A DNA stretch of 64,000 nucleotides. Source: Streptomyces xylophagus. GTDB taxonomy: Bacteria; Actinomycetota; Actinomycetes; Streptomycetales; Streptomycetaceae. The stretch covers positions 186,001 through 250,000 of the forward strand of contig NZ_JNWO01000010.1 of the NCBI RefSeq assembly GCF_000716435.1. Reading direction: 5' to 3'. How positions within the stretch are numbered: the stretch's first letter is position 1; each line of letters opens with the position of its first letter. The notes under the pieces are model-generated. The model saw only the letters and a list, made by a program, of their open reading frames with translations, did no database searches and was not told where the DNA came from. Positions 37,805-47,464 of the stretch are shown here, piece after piece. The translations under genes were made by a program, and so were the position numbers.

Positions 37805-38431
37805 GTGTCCGTACTCCCCCTGGTCTTCACCAGCGGCTGGGCCAGCGGCATCAACGCCTACGCGGTGGTGCTGCTGCTCGGGATCTTCGGCGCGACCGGG
37901 GTGACCGACGCGGTCCCCGAGTCGCTGCAACGCCCTGAGGTCCTCGTCACAGCGGGCGTGCTGTTCCTGTGCGAGGCGGTCGCCGACAAGATCCCCTACG
38001 TCGACTCCGTGTGGGACTCGGTGCACACGCTGATCCGGCCGGCCGCCGGGGCCTGGGTCGGGGCGGTGCTCGCCGGGCACAACGGTTCGCTGAACGACGT
38101 GGTGGCGGGGCTGGTCGGCGGTTCGACGGCGCTGGCCAGCCATACCGTCAAGGCCGGGACGCGGATGGCGATCAACACCTCGCCGGAGCCGTTCAGCAAC
38201 GTGATCATGAGCTTCGCCGAGGATCTCGGGGTCGGCGGGATCGTCTCGTTCGCGATGTTCCATCCCCAGGCCGCGGCGATCATCGCAGCCGTGCTGCTGG
38301 TGGCCGGACTCACGGTCCTGATCTTCCTGATCTCGCGGATCCGGCGGTTCCTGCGCCGCCGGGCCCAGCTCCGGGAGGAGAAACGGCTGGCCGCGCAGGT
38401 GGGAGGGCCGCCGGACCGGCCACCTTGGTGA
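37805..38431 (+). CDS. DUF4126 family membrane protein
   Basis: A 208-residue protein beginning VSVLPLVFTSGWASGINAYAVVLLLG, the DUF4126 N-terminus. It has about four hydrophobic segments and a conserved glycine-rich middle region (NDVVAGLVGGSTALASHTVKAGTR). It ends in a basic cytoplasmic tail. The function is unknown. I chose the GTG at 37805 because it lies at the expected transcription start below the TACTAT -10 and has no Shine-Dalgarno. An in-frame GTG at 37787 is the alternative. It lies upstream of, and close to, the FAD-oxidoreductase gene. Confidence 0.82.
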   Translation: MSVLPLVFTSGWASGINAYAVVLLLGIFGATGVTDAVPESLQRPEVLVTAGVLFLCEAVADKIPYVDSVWDSVHTLIRPAAGAWVGAVLAGHNGSLNDVVAGLVGGSTALASHTVKAGTRMAINTSPEPFSNVIMSFAEDLGVGGIVSFAMFHPQAAAIIAAVLLVAGLTVLIFLISRIRRFLRRRAQLREEKRLAAQVGGPPDRPPW

Positions 38432-38476
38432 CGGCCCGTGACCGGACTGTCAGTGGCGGCCGATAAAGTCGCGGGC

Positions 38477-39988
38477 ATGGGACGGATTGCGGTGATCGGC
38501 GCCGGCATGGGCGCGATGGCGGCCGCCGCCCGGCTGGCCGTCGCGGGCCACCGGGTGGTGGTGTACGAGCGTACGGAGACGTACGGCGGTGCGGTGCGCC
38601 GCTTCGAGCGGGACGGCTTCTCCTTCGACACCGGCCCCGGCCTGCTGCCCGTTCCGGCGGTCTACCGCGATCTGTTCATCAAGACCGGCAAGGAGCCCCT
38701 GGAGGACCTGGTCGAGCTGGTCCAGGTCGACCCGTCGTCCCGGCACGTCTTCGCGGACGGCACGGAGGTGTCGTTGCCGAACGCCTCTCGCGCGGGTGTC
38801 GTCACGGCCCTGGACGAGGCCCTGGGCGGCGGCGCGGGGCAGCGCTGGGGTGACTTCCTGATCCGGGCCCGCGAGGCCTGGGACCGCACCCGCAGGCCCC
38901 TCCTGGAGGAGCCGTTGTGGACCGACTGGTCGGTGCTGGCCGAGCAGGAGCCGTATCCGGCGGTCCCGCACAAGAAGCTGCTGCGCACGCGCAGGGCGAG
39001 CACACTCGACGAGATCGGCGCCTGGGAACTGCGCGACGAGCGCCTGACGGCCCTCCTGGAGAGCCACGCGCTCGCCTACGGCCTCCACCCCCGGACCGCT
39101 CCGGCGAGCGCCGCGGTGCTGCCGTACATGGAGCACGCCTTCGGCACCTGGTATGTACGGGGCGGCATACGGGAGTTGGCGCGCGCGGTGTACGAGCGGT
39201 GTCTGGCCCGGAGGGTCGAGTTCGTGTTCGGGGCCGAGGTCACCCGGGTCCTGGAGAAGGACGGGCGGGCTGCGGGAGTTGAGCTGGCCGACGGGAATGT
39301 GGTCGACGCGGACCATGTCGTCGCGGACGTGGACCCGGCGCGGCTGCGGGACCTGACGGAGCGTCCGCTGGACGGGGACGGTGATGTGCGGGCCGACCCG
39401 GACTCGCCCCTGCCGGTGCGGTTCACACTGCTGCTGGCCCTGCGTGGCCCGCGCGAGGCCGGAGCCGTTCACCGTACGGTCGTGCACGCCCCGGACCGCG
39501 AGGCCGAGTTGGACTTCCTGGCCTCCCCCGGCGGCGACGAACCGCGCTGTCCCACGGTGACGGTGCTGCGCCCCGAGGACCCCGCGCTCACGCCGGACGG
39601 CGAGCACGAGTCCGTGGTCGTGTCCGCCGTGCTGTCGAGCGAGGCCGGCTGGGAGGACGAGGGCACGGTCCGGCGCTACACGGATTTCCTGCTCGACGCC
39701 GCCGGACATGCCGTACCGGGGCTGCGGGAGCGCCTGTTGTGGCACGAGGTGCGCACACCCGGGGACACGGAGAGCGAGACCGGCGCCCGCTTCGGAGCCG
39801 TGCCCGCGCCTTCGCTCGCCGCCGGGCGGGGCCGTTTCCTGCACCCGGCGAACACCACGCGCCTGCCCGGCCTCTACCGGGTCGGCGGGTGGTCGCACCC
39901 CGGCGGCGGACTCCCGCACGCCGGTATGTCGGGGGCGCTGGTCGCCGGACTGATCGTCGAGGGGCCGGAGTTCAGAGGGTCTCAGTAG
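38477..39988 (+). CDS. FAD-dependent oxidoreductase of the phytoene desaturase / CrtI-like type
   Basis: A 503-residue flavoprotein. The dinucleotide-binding motif IAVIGAGMGAMAAAARLAV opens the protein (residues 4-22) with VVVYERTETYGGAVRRF after it. The C-terminus carries the matching FAD motif GLYRVGGWSHPGGGLPHAGMSG. This pattern is typical of carotenoid desaturase and isomerase-like amine oxidoreductases. There is no carotenoid operon nearby, so the substrate is open. A TAAAGT hexamer (38464-38469) ends 7 nt before the ATG and no Shine-Dalgarno is seen, suggesting a leaderless mRNA. Confidence 0.85.
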   Translation: MGRIAVIGAGMGAMAAAARLAVAGHRVVVYERTETYGGAVRRFERDGFSFDTGPGLLPVPAVYRDLFIKTGKEPLEDLVELVQVDPSSRHVFADGTEVSLPNASRAGVVTALDEALGGGAGQRWGDFLIRAREAWDRTRRPLLEEPLWTDWSVLAEQEPYPAVPHKKLLRTRRASTLDEIGAWELRDERLTALLESHALAYGLHPRTAPASAAVLPYMEHAFGTWYVRGGIRELARAVYERCLARRVEFVFGAEVTRVLEKDGRAAGVELADGNVVDADHVVADVDPARLRDLTERPLDGDGDVRADPDSPLPVRFTLLLALRGPREAGAVHRTVVHAPDREAELDFLASPGGDEPRCPTVTVLRPEDPALTPDGEHESVVVSAVLSSEAGWEDEGTVRRYTDFLLDAAGHAVPGLRERLLWHEVRTPGDTESETGARFGAVPAPSLAAGRGRFLHPANTTRLPGLYRVGGWSHPGGGLPHAGMSGALVAGLIVEGPEFRGSQ

Positions 39989-40010
39989 GCTTCAGGGTTC
40001 TCAGCAGGCT

Positions 40011-41018
40011 TCAGAAACGGTACTGCTCGTCGTAGCCGGTGCCCGGCTGCGGCTGCTGCTGTTGTCCGTTCTGGCCGTTGCCGTCGTACGGGTACTGCTG
40101 CTGCTCCTGCGGCATTTCGCCGCCGTAGGTCTCGTCGTTGCGCTGCTGCGGGACCCACACACCGCCGGCCGGGGTCTCGCCGACGTAGCCGTTGTTGCCG
40201 TACTGGTCCTGGGTGTAGCCCTGTTGCGAGTACTGCTGCTGGCCGTCGTAGCCGGTGTCGTACGAGGCACCGCCGTAGGTCTGGGTGCCGATGTACGGGT
40301 CGGAGTAGGCGGCGTACTGCTGCTGCCCGGTCGTGTCGTAGCCGTACTGCTGCTGGTCGTAGCCCGAGTAGTTGTCGTAGCCGTACTGCTGCTGGTCGGC
40401 AGCCGCGTAGGCCTGGTCCTGGGTCTGACCGGCGGCCGCCGCCGCGTAAGCCTGGTCCGTACCCGCGTAGTTGGGGTCGGTGGCGTTCGCGTACGCGGTG
40501 GCGCTGTAGACGCCGTAGGAGCCGGTGTCGTCCGGCAGGGGCTGCGGCTCGTAGACCGAGGTGGTCTCGGCGGCCGTGGGGTCGACGGGGCGGTTCGGGG
40601 TGAACACGTCGTCGCGGTCGTAGTCGTCGTCCTGGCCGTAGGCGGCCCTGTCGCGGCCGTACTCCTGGAAGCCGCCCTCGGCGCCTTCGAAGCCAGGGAC
40701 CGCGAGGTTCGGGTCCTCCTCGTCGGGCTCGCCGCGGCCGCGCTTCTTGCCGCCCGCGCCGGGCCGACCGGAGACCGCCCAGCCGGCTTCGAAGCCGCGG
40801 CGGAACGACAGGGTGACGTAGGTCTGGCCGACGGCGAAGGCCACCGCGCCAAGGCCGATCACGATGACGGAAGGAATCAGCACCCCGAGCACGACGCCCA
40901 GGAAGCCGACGAAAGCGAGCAACCGCCAGCGCAGCCTCGCCTTGTACTGCAGCAACACCTCACCGAGCAACCACAGTGCGACGATGCCGAACGCGATGTA
41001 GAGGACCGTCCAGCCCAT
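40011..41018 (-). CDS. Two-helix membrane protein with a Tyr/Gln-rich low-complexity tail
   Basis: A 335-residue protein of no assigned family. The first ~90 residues hold two or three hydrophobic segments (MGWTVLYIAFGIVALWLLGEV and GFLGVVLGVLIPSVIVIGLG). The remaining ~245 residues are low-complexity, first acidic (EPDEEDPNLAVPGFEGAEGG) and then packed with Tyr, Gln, Gly and Asn (repeats like QQQYGYDNYSGYDQQQYGYD). That composition is prion-like and known in proteins that self-associate. I chose the ATG at 41018, which starts the hydrophobic segment and has GAGAGGGG upstream. It may anchor a membrane-bound assembly; this is inference. Confidence 0.75.
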   Translation of the reverse strand: MGWTVLYIAFGIVALWLLGEVLLQYKARLRWRLLAFVGFLGVVLGVLIPSVIVIGLGAVAFAVGQTYVTLSFRRGFEAGWAVSGRPGAGGKKRGRGEPDEEDPNLAVPGFEGAEGGFQEYGRDRAAYGQDDDYDRDDVFTPNRPVDPTAAETTSVYEPQPLPDDTGSYGVYSATAYANATDPNYAGTDQAYAAAAAGQTQDQAYAAADQQQYGYDNYSGYDQQQYGYDTTGQQQYAAYSDPYIGTQTYGGASYDTGYDGQQQYSQQGYTQDQYGNNGYVGETPAGGVWVPQQRNDETYGGEMPQEQQQYPYDGNGQNGQQQQPQPGTGYDEQYRF

Positions 41019-41074
41019 GTACGCCCCTCTCCCAGTGGCCGCTACGCAGTGTGTCGTATGTCCGGGCGGCCGGT

Positions 41075-42007
<933 letters not shown>

Positions 42008-42037
42008 TTAGTCAGGGGGCGGCGGTCACCCAACCGG

Positions 42038-42057
42038 AACCGGGAATTTGCCCGGTT
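42038..42057. terminator. Small hairpin between thiE and metF
   Basis: AACCGGG and CCCGGTT pair around a 6-nt AT-rich loop (AATTTG), with a T run on one side. It lies in the 125-nt gap downstream of thiE and upstream of metF, so it may end the thiE transcript. Confidence 0.4.
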
Positions 42058-42123
42058 TGTCGCCCTCTTGTCCACCCATCGGACAACAGCGCGACTCCTG
42101 GACAGCCGTCGGACGGACGACCG

Positions 42124-42783
42124 TCAGTGCTGCCGCAGCCGCTTGGCGAACTCCGCCGCCGCCACGCCCGGGTCGTCGGCGTCCGTGATGGCCCGTACGA
42201 CGACGACGCGGCGGGCGCCCGCTTCGAGCACCTCGTCGAGGTTGCCGAGGTCGATGCCGCCTATCGCGAACCAGGGGCGGTCGGTGCCCAGGGCCGCCGT
42301 GTACCGGACCAGGTCGAGGCCGGGGGCGTGGCGGCCGGGCTTGGTGGGGGTGGGCCAGCACGGGCCGGTGCAGAAGTAGTCGACGCCCTCCTGGACGGCG
42401 GCCGCGGCGGCCTCGGACTCGGCGTGCGTGGAGCGCCCGATCAGCACGTCCTCGCCGAGGATCGCGCGGGCCGCGGGGACCGGGAGGTCGCCCTGTCCCA
42501 GGTGCAGTACGTCGGCGCCGGCGGCGTGGGCGACGTCCGCGCGGTCGTTGACCGCGAGGAGTCTGCCGTGCCGGGCGCAGGCGTCGGCGAACACCTGGAG
42601 GTGCTCCAGCTCCTCGGCGGCCTCCATGCCCTTGTCGCGCAGCTGCACGATGTCGACCCCGCCGGCCAGCACCGCGTCCAGGAACTCCGCGAGGTCGCCC
42701 TGGCGTCTGCGGGCGTCCGTGCAGAGGTAGACCCGGGCGTCGGCGAGTTCCGCGCGGGCGGCGGCTGCGGCGGTGTCGGGCAT
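42124..42783 (-). CDS. thiE: Thiamine phosphate synthase
   Basis: Joins HMP pyrophosphate and thiazole phosphate to thiamine phosphate. TIM-barrel landmarks are [43 protein letters not shown] and [10 protein letters not shown], with [16 protein letters not shown] for pyrophosphate binding and [14 protein letters not shown] after. The ATG at 42783 has GGGGGA about 8 nt upstream and starts just before the conserved domain; 32 more codons are open. The product is 219 residues. It is not linked to the thiO-S-G operon 2.3 kb away, and no TPP riboswitch is visible upstream of it. Confidence 0.94.
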   Translation of the reverse strand: MPDTAAAAARAELADARVYLCTDARRRQGDLAEFLDAVLAGGVDIVQLRDKGMEAAEELEHLQVFADACARHGRLLAVNDRADVAHAAGADVLHLGQGDLPVPAARAILGEDVLIGRSTHAESEAAAAAVQEGVDYFCTGPCWPTPTKPGRHAPGLDLVRYTAALGTDRPWFAIGGIDLGNLDEVLEAGARRVVVVRAITDADDPGVAAAEFAKRLRQH

Positions 42784-42895
42784 GCGTGTGTCCCCCGTTG
42801 TCGTTGCGTGGTGGTGTCGCGTACGGGCCGCGGACAGGGCCTTTTCAAGCAGGCCCGCGCGTCGCCGCGGCCCGTACACCGGTCGGTCGTGCGGG

Positions 42896-43267
42896 TCAGA
42901 CGGCGAGCGCCTGGGCGCGGCGCTTCACCTCCGTGCCGCGATTCTCACTGAGCGCCTGCGCGGGGGTGCCGGGCAGGCTGGGGTCGGGGGTGAAGAGCCA
43001 CTCGAGCATCTCTTCGTCGGAGAAGCCGTCGTCCCTCAGCAGCGTCAGGGTCCCCGTGAGGCCCTTGACGACCTTCTGCTCGGCCCCGTCGATGAAGGCG
43101 GCGGGGACGTGCAGCGCGCGGTTCTCACCACGGCGTACGGCGATGACTTGGCCGTCCTTGACCAGCTGCCGCACGCGTGTCACCTCGACATCGAGCATCT
43201 CTGCGATGTCGGGCAGCGTGAGCCAGGCGGGGACGAGAGCATCGATCTTTGCGTCAATCTCGGTCAC
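42896..43267 (-). CDS. Rv2175c-family DNA-binding protein
   Basis: A 123-residue actinobacterial protein with a winged-HTH-like N-terminus ([32 protein letters not shown]) and a C-terminal helical part with [26 protein letters not shown]. In mycobacteria the homologue is a DNA-binding substrate of a Ser/Thr kinase. Here an acidic N-terminus precedes the HTH, but no phosphosite can be proven. It lies 112 nt upstream of thiE. Confidence 0.88.
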   Translation of the reverse strand: MTEIDAKIDALVPAWLTLPDIAEMLDVEVTRVRQLVKDGQVIAVRRGENRALHVPAAFIDGAEQKVVKGLTGTLTLLRDDGFSDEEMLEWLFTPDPSLPGTPAQALSENRGTEVKRRAQALAV

Positions 43268-43331
43268 GTAAACAGCGTGCCATCCCGGACTGACAGTCGG
43301 AAGCCGGGCCGGTCCGACCCGGGGGGTCGAA

Positions 43332-44561
43332 CTAGGCGATAGCGGCCTTCATCGGGAGGGAAGGGTCCGCCAGCAGCTCGGGATTCATCGGGGTGCCCGA
43401 CTCGATCATCCGGCGGCCCTGGGCCAGGTCGCGGGGGCGGCCGACGGCCAGAAGGGCCACCAGACGGTTCTCGCGCAGCCAGCAGACGCTCCAGGCCGGG
43501 GTGGTCGGATCGCCACGCCACAGGGTGGTGTCGGCGGACGCGTGGTGGCCGGCGTACTGGACGAAGCGGCCGAACTGCTCGGACCAGAAGTAGGGCACCG
43601 GGTCGTACACCGCCGGGGTCTCCCCGATGATGTTCGCGGCGACCGTACGGGGGCCCTGGAGCGCGTTGTCCCAGTGGTGGACCAGAAGTCGCTCGCCGTA
43701 CCTTCCCGAAGGGAAGGAGGCGCAGTCGCCGACCGCGTACACGTCCGGCACCGAGGTGCGCAGCCCGTCGTCGGCCAGGACCTCGCGGTGTGCGCCGAGT
43801 TCGATGCCGGAGCCGGTCAGCCAGGCGGTGGCGGGGCGGGCGCCGATGCCGACCACGACGGCACCCGCGGGCAGCCGCGAGCCGTCGTCGAGCACCACTT
43901 CGCCGGGTTCGACGTGCTTCACGCGTGCGTGCGTCCGCAGTACGGCTCCGGCGCCCCCGTACCAGGCGGCCATCGGCGCGGCCACCTCGGCGGGCAGCGC
44001 GCCCGCGAGCGGCCGGTCGGCAGCCTCTACGACGGTCACCGCGCAGCCCGCCTCGCGCGCGGCCGTGGCGAACTCGGCGCCGATCCAGCCCGCGCCGACG
44101 ACCACGATGTCGTGCTGGCGGGCGAGCACCGGGCGCAGCCGTTCGGCGTCGTCCAGGGTGCGCAGCAGATGCACGCCGGGGACGCCGTCGGCGCCCGGCA
44201 GCCGGATCGGTTCGGCGCCGGTGGCGAGCACGAGGACGTCGTAGGGCACCGGGCCCTCGGCGGTGTCCAGTTCGTGGTCGGCGGGGCGCACGCCCAACAC
44301 CTCGCGCCCCAGCCGCACTTCGATGCCGAGCGCCTCGAAGTCGACGTCGAAGGCGGAGCCCTCGGCCTTGCCGAGCAGGACGGCCTTGGACAGCGGCGGC
44401 CGGTCGTAGGGCTGATGGGGTTCCGCGCCGATCAGTGTGACGGTGCCGGTGAAGCCCTGTTCCCGGAGGGCGACCGCGGTCTGCACCCCGGCCATGCCCG
44501 CGCCGACGACGACCACGCGCCGCCCCGCCACCGCACTCTGTTCCCGCGTCTGCTCGCTCAC
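43332..44561 (-). CDS. NAD(P)/FAD-dependent ferredoxin-reductase-like oxidoreductase
   Basis: A 409-residue flavoprotein of the rhodocoxin/putidaredoxin reductase type. The FAD motif VVVVGAGMAGVQTAVALREQG is near residue 16, the NAD(P) motif VVVGAGWIGAEFATAAREAG near residue 142, and VPDVYAVGDCASFP marks the third flavin site. It probably passes electrons from NAD(P)H to a ferredoxin; no ferredoxin or P450 gene is adjacent. The GTG at 44561 is my choice (VSEQTREQSAV). A perfect dyad lies 18-32 nt upstream. Confidence 0.88.
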   Translation of the reverse strand: MSEQTREQSAVAGRRVVVVGAGMAGVQTAVALREQGFTGTVTLIGAEPHQPYDRPPLSKAVLLGKAEGSAFDVDFEALGIEVRLGREVLGVRPADHELDTAEGPVPYDVLVLATGAEPIRLPGADGVPGVHLLRTLDDAERLRPVLARQHDIVVVGAGWIGAEFATAAREAGCAVTVVEAADRPLAGALPAEVAAPMAAWYGGAGAVLRTHARVKHVEPGEVVLDDGSRLPAGAVVVGIGARPATAWLTGSGIELGAHREVLADDGLRTSVPDVYAVGDCASFPSGRYGERLLVHHWDNALQGPRTVAANIIGETPAVYDPVPYFWSEQFGRFVQYAGHHASADTTLWRGDPTTPAWSVCWLRENRLVALLAVGRPRDLAQGRRMIESGTPMNPELLADPSLPMKAAIA

Positions 44562-44578
44562 CCGATCACCATAGACAC

Positions 44579-44593
44579 CTGACAATTTGTCAG
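44579..44593. promoter_or_regulatory. Perfect dyad CTGACAA-T-TTGTCAG upstream of the FAD reductase gene
   Basis: Seven-base arms around one central T, immediately after the stop of the 116-residue gene and 18 nt before the reductase GTG. Size and AT content fit a repressor operator. Confidence 0.45.
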
Positions 44594-44944
44594 TCAGCGG
44601 GCGCGTTCAGTGACCTGTTCCACAATGCTGGTTCCGTTTCCCTCCTGGGACTCCCATTCCCAGGTCTCCTCCAGGCGCACGCGGCCGTCGGGCAACTCGA
44701 CCACTTCGGACACGCAGTGCCCGGAGGACGTCGTCCCGTCCCGCTTCAACTGCACGTACCGGAAGTCGAGTCGGTCCCCCGCGCGCGTGCCGACGAGATG
44801 GCCGCGTACGACATCCCCGCCCGCGTACTCGGCCCAGATCTCGCCGTCCTTCTCGTGGTACGTGAACCGGGTGTGCGTACCGACCTGACCCGGTGCCTGG
44901 TCCGCGACGGGGGCGAACACGAGGCCGTCGAGCGAGCGGGCCAT
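44594..44944 (-). CDS. Conserved hypothetical protein, 116 residues
   Basis: A small beta-rich protein with alternating motifs THTRFTYHEKDGEIWAEYAGGDVVRGHLVG and LDFRYVQLKRDG, ending LEETWEWESQEGNGTSIVEQV. It looks like a compact family found in several phyla, sometimes labelled N-acetylglutamate synthase without biochemical support. I see no GNAT motif, so that name should not be used. It could be a single-barrel ligand-binding fold. It is divergent from the TPP-riboswitch-thiO operon. Confidence 0.7.
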   Translation of the reverse strand: MARSLDGLVFAPVADQAPGQVGTHTRFTYHEKDGEIWAEYAGGDVVRGHLVGTRAGDRLDFRYVQLKRDGTTSSGHCVSEVVELPDGRVRLEETWEWESQEGNGTSIVEQVTERAR

Positions 44945-45003
44945 GGACGGAGGCTCCCTTACTGGGACATGAGGTACGGGCTAGGGTGGCCAACGTACAA
45001 GCA

Positions 45004-45095
45004 CTCGCGGGAGTCCGGACGCACCGGGCTGAGAGGGAGGCTGGCGGCCTCCGACCGTACGAACCTGATCCGGGTCATGCCGGCGAAGGGAGGGG
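45004..45095 (+). promoter_or_regulatory. TPP (THI-box) riboswitch
   Basis: All invariant blocks are present in order: a CACCGGGCTGAGAGGG pyrimidine-sensing core, a variable P3 stem (AGGCTGGCGGCCT), then ACCTGATCCGGGTCATGCCGG and CGAAGGGAGGGG for pyrophosphate binding. The GGGAGGGG at its 3' end lies about 14 nt before the thiO ATG, so the aptamer probably controls ribosome access rather than termination. A TAGGGT near 44982 may be the -10. Confidence 0.95.
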
Positions 45096-45105
45096 CTGGA
45101 CGCCC

Positions 45106-46269
45106 ATGCCTACACGTACGTCAGACGTCCTCGTCGTCGGGGGCGGAATCATCGGCCTGGTCACGGCCTGGCGGGCGGCCCAACGCGGGTTCGCCACGGC
45201 CGTCGTGGACCCCGAGCCGGGCGGCGGCGCCGCGCAGGTGGCCGCCGGCATGCTGGCCGCCGTCACCGAACTGCACTACGGCGAACAGACCCTGCTCGCC
45301 CTGAACCTCGCCTCGGCGCAGCGCTACCCGGACTTCGCGGCCGAGCTGACCGACCTCACCGGCCTCGACCTCGGCTACCGCCGCTGCGGCACGCTCGCCG
45401 TCGCGCTGGACGCCGACGACCGTGCCCATCTGCGGGAACTGCACGCCCTGCAGCACCAGTCGGGGCTCGACTCCGAGTGGCTGTCCGGACGCGAGTGCCG
45501 GCGCCTGGAGCCGATGCTCGCGCCGGGGGTGCGTGGGGGGCTCCGGGTCGACGGGGACCACCAGGTCGACCCGCGGCGACTGGCGGGCGCGCTGGTGGCC
45601 GCCTGCGAGCGTTCCGGGGTCGTCCTCCACCGGACGTGGGCCGAGCGGCTCACGGTCGAGCGGGACCGCGCCACGGGCGTCGTCACGCGCGAGGGCGAGG
45701 TGCTGGGCGCGGGCCAAGTGGTGCTCGCGGGCGGCAGCCTCAGCGGGCGGCTGAAGGGGGTCCCGGACGACGTCCTGCCGCCCGTACGGCCCGTGAAGGG
45801 GCAGGTGCTGCGGCTGACCGTGCCGGAGCACCACGCGCCGTTCCTGAACCGGACCGTGCGGGCGGTGGTGCGCGGCAGTCATGTCTATCTGGTGCCGCGC
45901 GAGAACGGCGAACTGGTCGTCGGCGCGACCAGCGAGGAACTGGGCTGGGATACGACCGTGACGGCCGGCGGTGTCTACGAACTGCTGCGCGACGCCCACG
46001 AGTTGGTCCCCGGGATCACCGAACTCCCGCTCACCGAGACCCGGGCCGGGCTGCGCCCCGGATCCCCCGACAACGCGCCGCTGCTCGGCCCGACCGCACT
46101 GCCGGGACTGCTGCTGGCCACTGGGCACTACCGCAACGGCGTGCTGCTCACGCCGGTCACCGGCGACGCCCTGGCGCACGCGCTGGTCACCGGTGAACTC
46201 CCGGACGAGGCACGCCCGTTCACGCCGAAGCGGTTCGGCGCCGGAGCACTCGTGGAGCAGCCCGTATGA
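45106..46269 (+). CDS. thiO: Glycine oxidase ThiO
   Basis: FAD enzyme that oxidises glycine to the imine used to build the thiazole of thiamine. It is a 387-residue DAO-fold protein with the flavin motif VLVVGGGIIGLVTAWRAAQRG at residues 8-28. The C-terminal LLLATGHYRNGVLLTPVTG is typical of ThiO. It is first in the thiO-thiS-thiG operon and directly behind the TPP riboswitch. It overlaps thiS by 4 nt. Confidence 0.94.
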   Translation: MPTRTSDVLVVGGGIIGLVTAWRAAQRGFATAVVDPEPGGGAAQVAAGMLAAVTELHYGEQTLLALNLASAQRYPDFAAELTDLTGLDLGYRRCGTLAVALDADDRAHLRELHALQHQSGLDSEWLSGRECRRLEPMLAPGVRGGLRVDGDHQVDPRRLAGALVAACERSGVVLHRTWAERLTVERDRATGVVTREGEVLGAGQVVLAGGSLSGRLKGVPDDVLPPVRPVKGQVLRLTVPEHHAPFLNRTVRAVVRGSHVYLVPRENGELVVGATSEELGWDTTVTAGGVYELLRDAHELVPGITELPLTETRAGLRPGSPDNAPLLGPTALPGLLLATGHYRNGVLLTPVTGDALAHALVTGELPDEARPFTPKRFGAGALVEQPV

Positions 46270-46466
46270 ACGTCTCCGTCAACGGGGAGCCCCGGGAGAT
46301 CGCTCCCGGCACGGCTCTCGACACCCTGGTGCGCGCCCTGACCCCGGCCCCCTCCGGTGTGGCCGCCGCCCTCAACGAAACCGTCGTCCCGCGCGCGGAG
46401 TGGCCGTCGACGTCCCTCTCCGAGGGAGACCGCGTCGAGGTCCTCACCGCCGTCCAAGGAGGCTGA
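46266..46466 (+). CDS. thiS: Sulfur carrier protein ThiS
   Basis: A 66-residue ubiquitin-like protein that ends in Gly-Gly (LTAVQGG), the site adenylated and thiocarboxylated to donate sulfur for the thiazole. Start MNVSVNGEPREI; core VAAALNETVVPRAEW. The ATG overlaps the thiO stop, and the gene ends 3 nt before thiG. Confidence 0.94.
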   Translation: MNVSVNGEPREIAPGTALDTLVRALTPAPSGVAAALNETVVPRAEWPSTSLSEGDRVEVLTAVQGG

Positions 46467-47264
<798 letters not shown>

Positions 47265-47464
47265 GTGCCCTGCGCTGCCCTCCCGTTTTTTCTCCCACCC
47301 GCGCACCGCCCGTTTCCACCTCGTCGAGTGGTGGACCTTTCCCGTGGGGGTCCTCGCCGTCGGCGGTCTCCCGTGCGTGCGATGCGTCACAGGTCCGCTT
47401 CAGTACCGCCCCGATCCTGGCCGAAAAGGCGGTGCTGTCAGCGTCGGCTCGTACACTCACCTGC

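Noticed and set aside
44594..44944. N-acetylglutamate synthase
   Set aside because: The 116-residue protein has no GNAT acetyl-CoA motif and is beta-rich; the name seems inherited, not supported.
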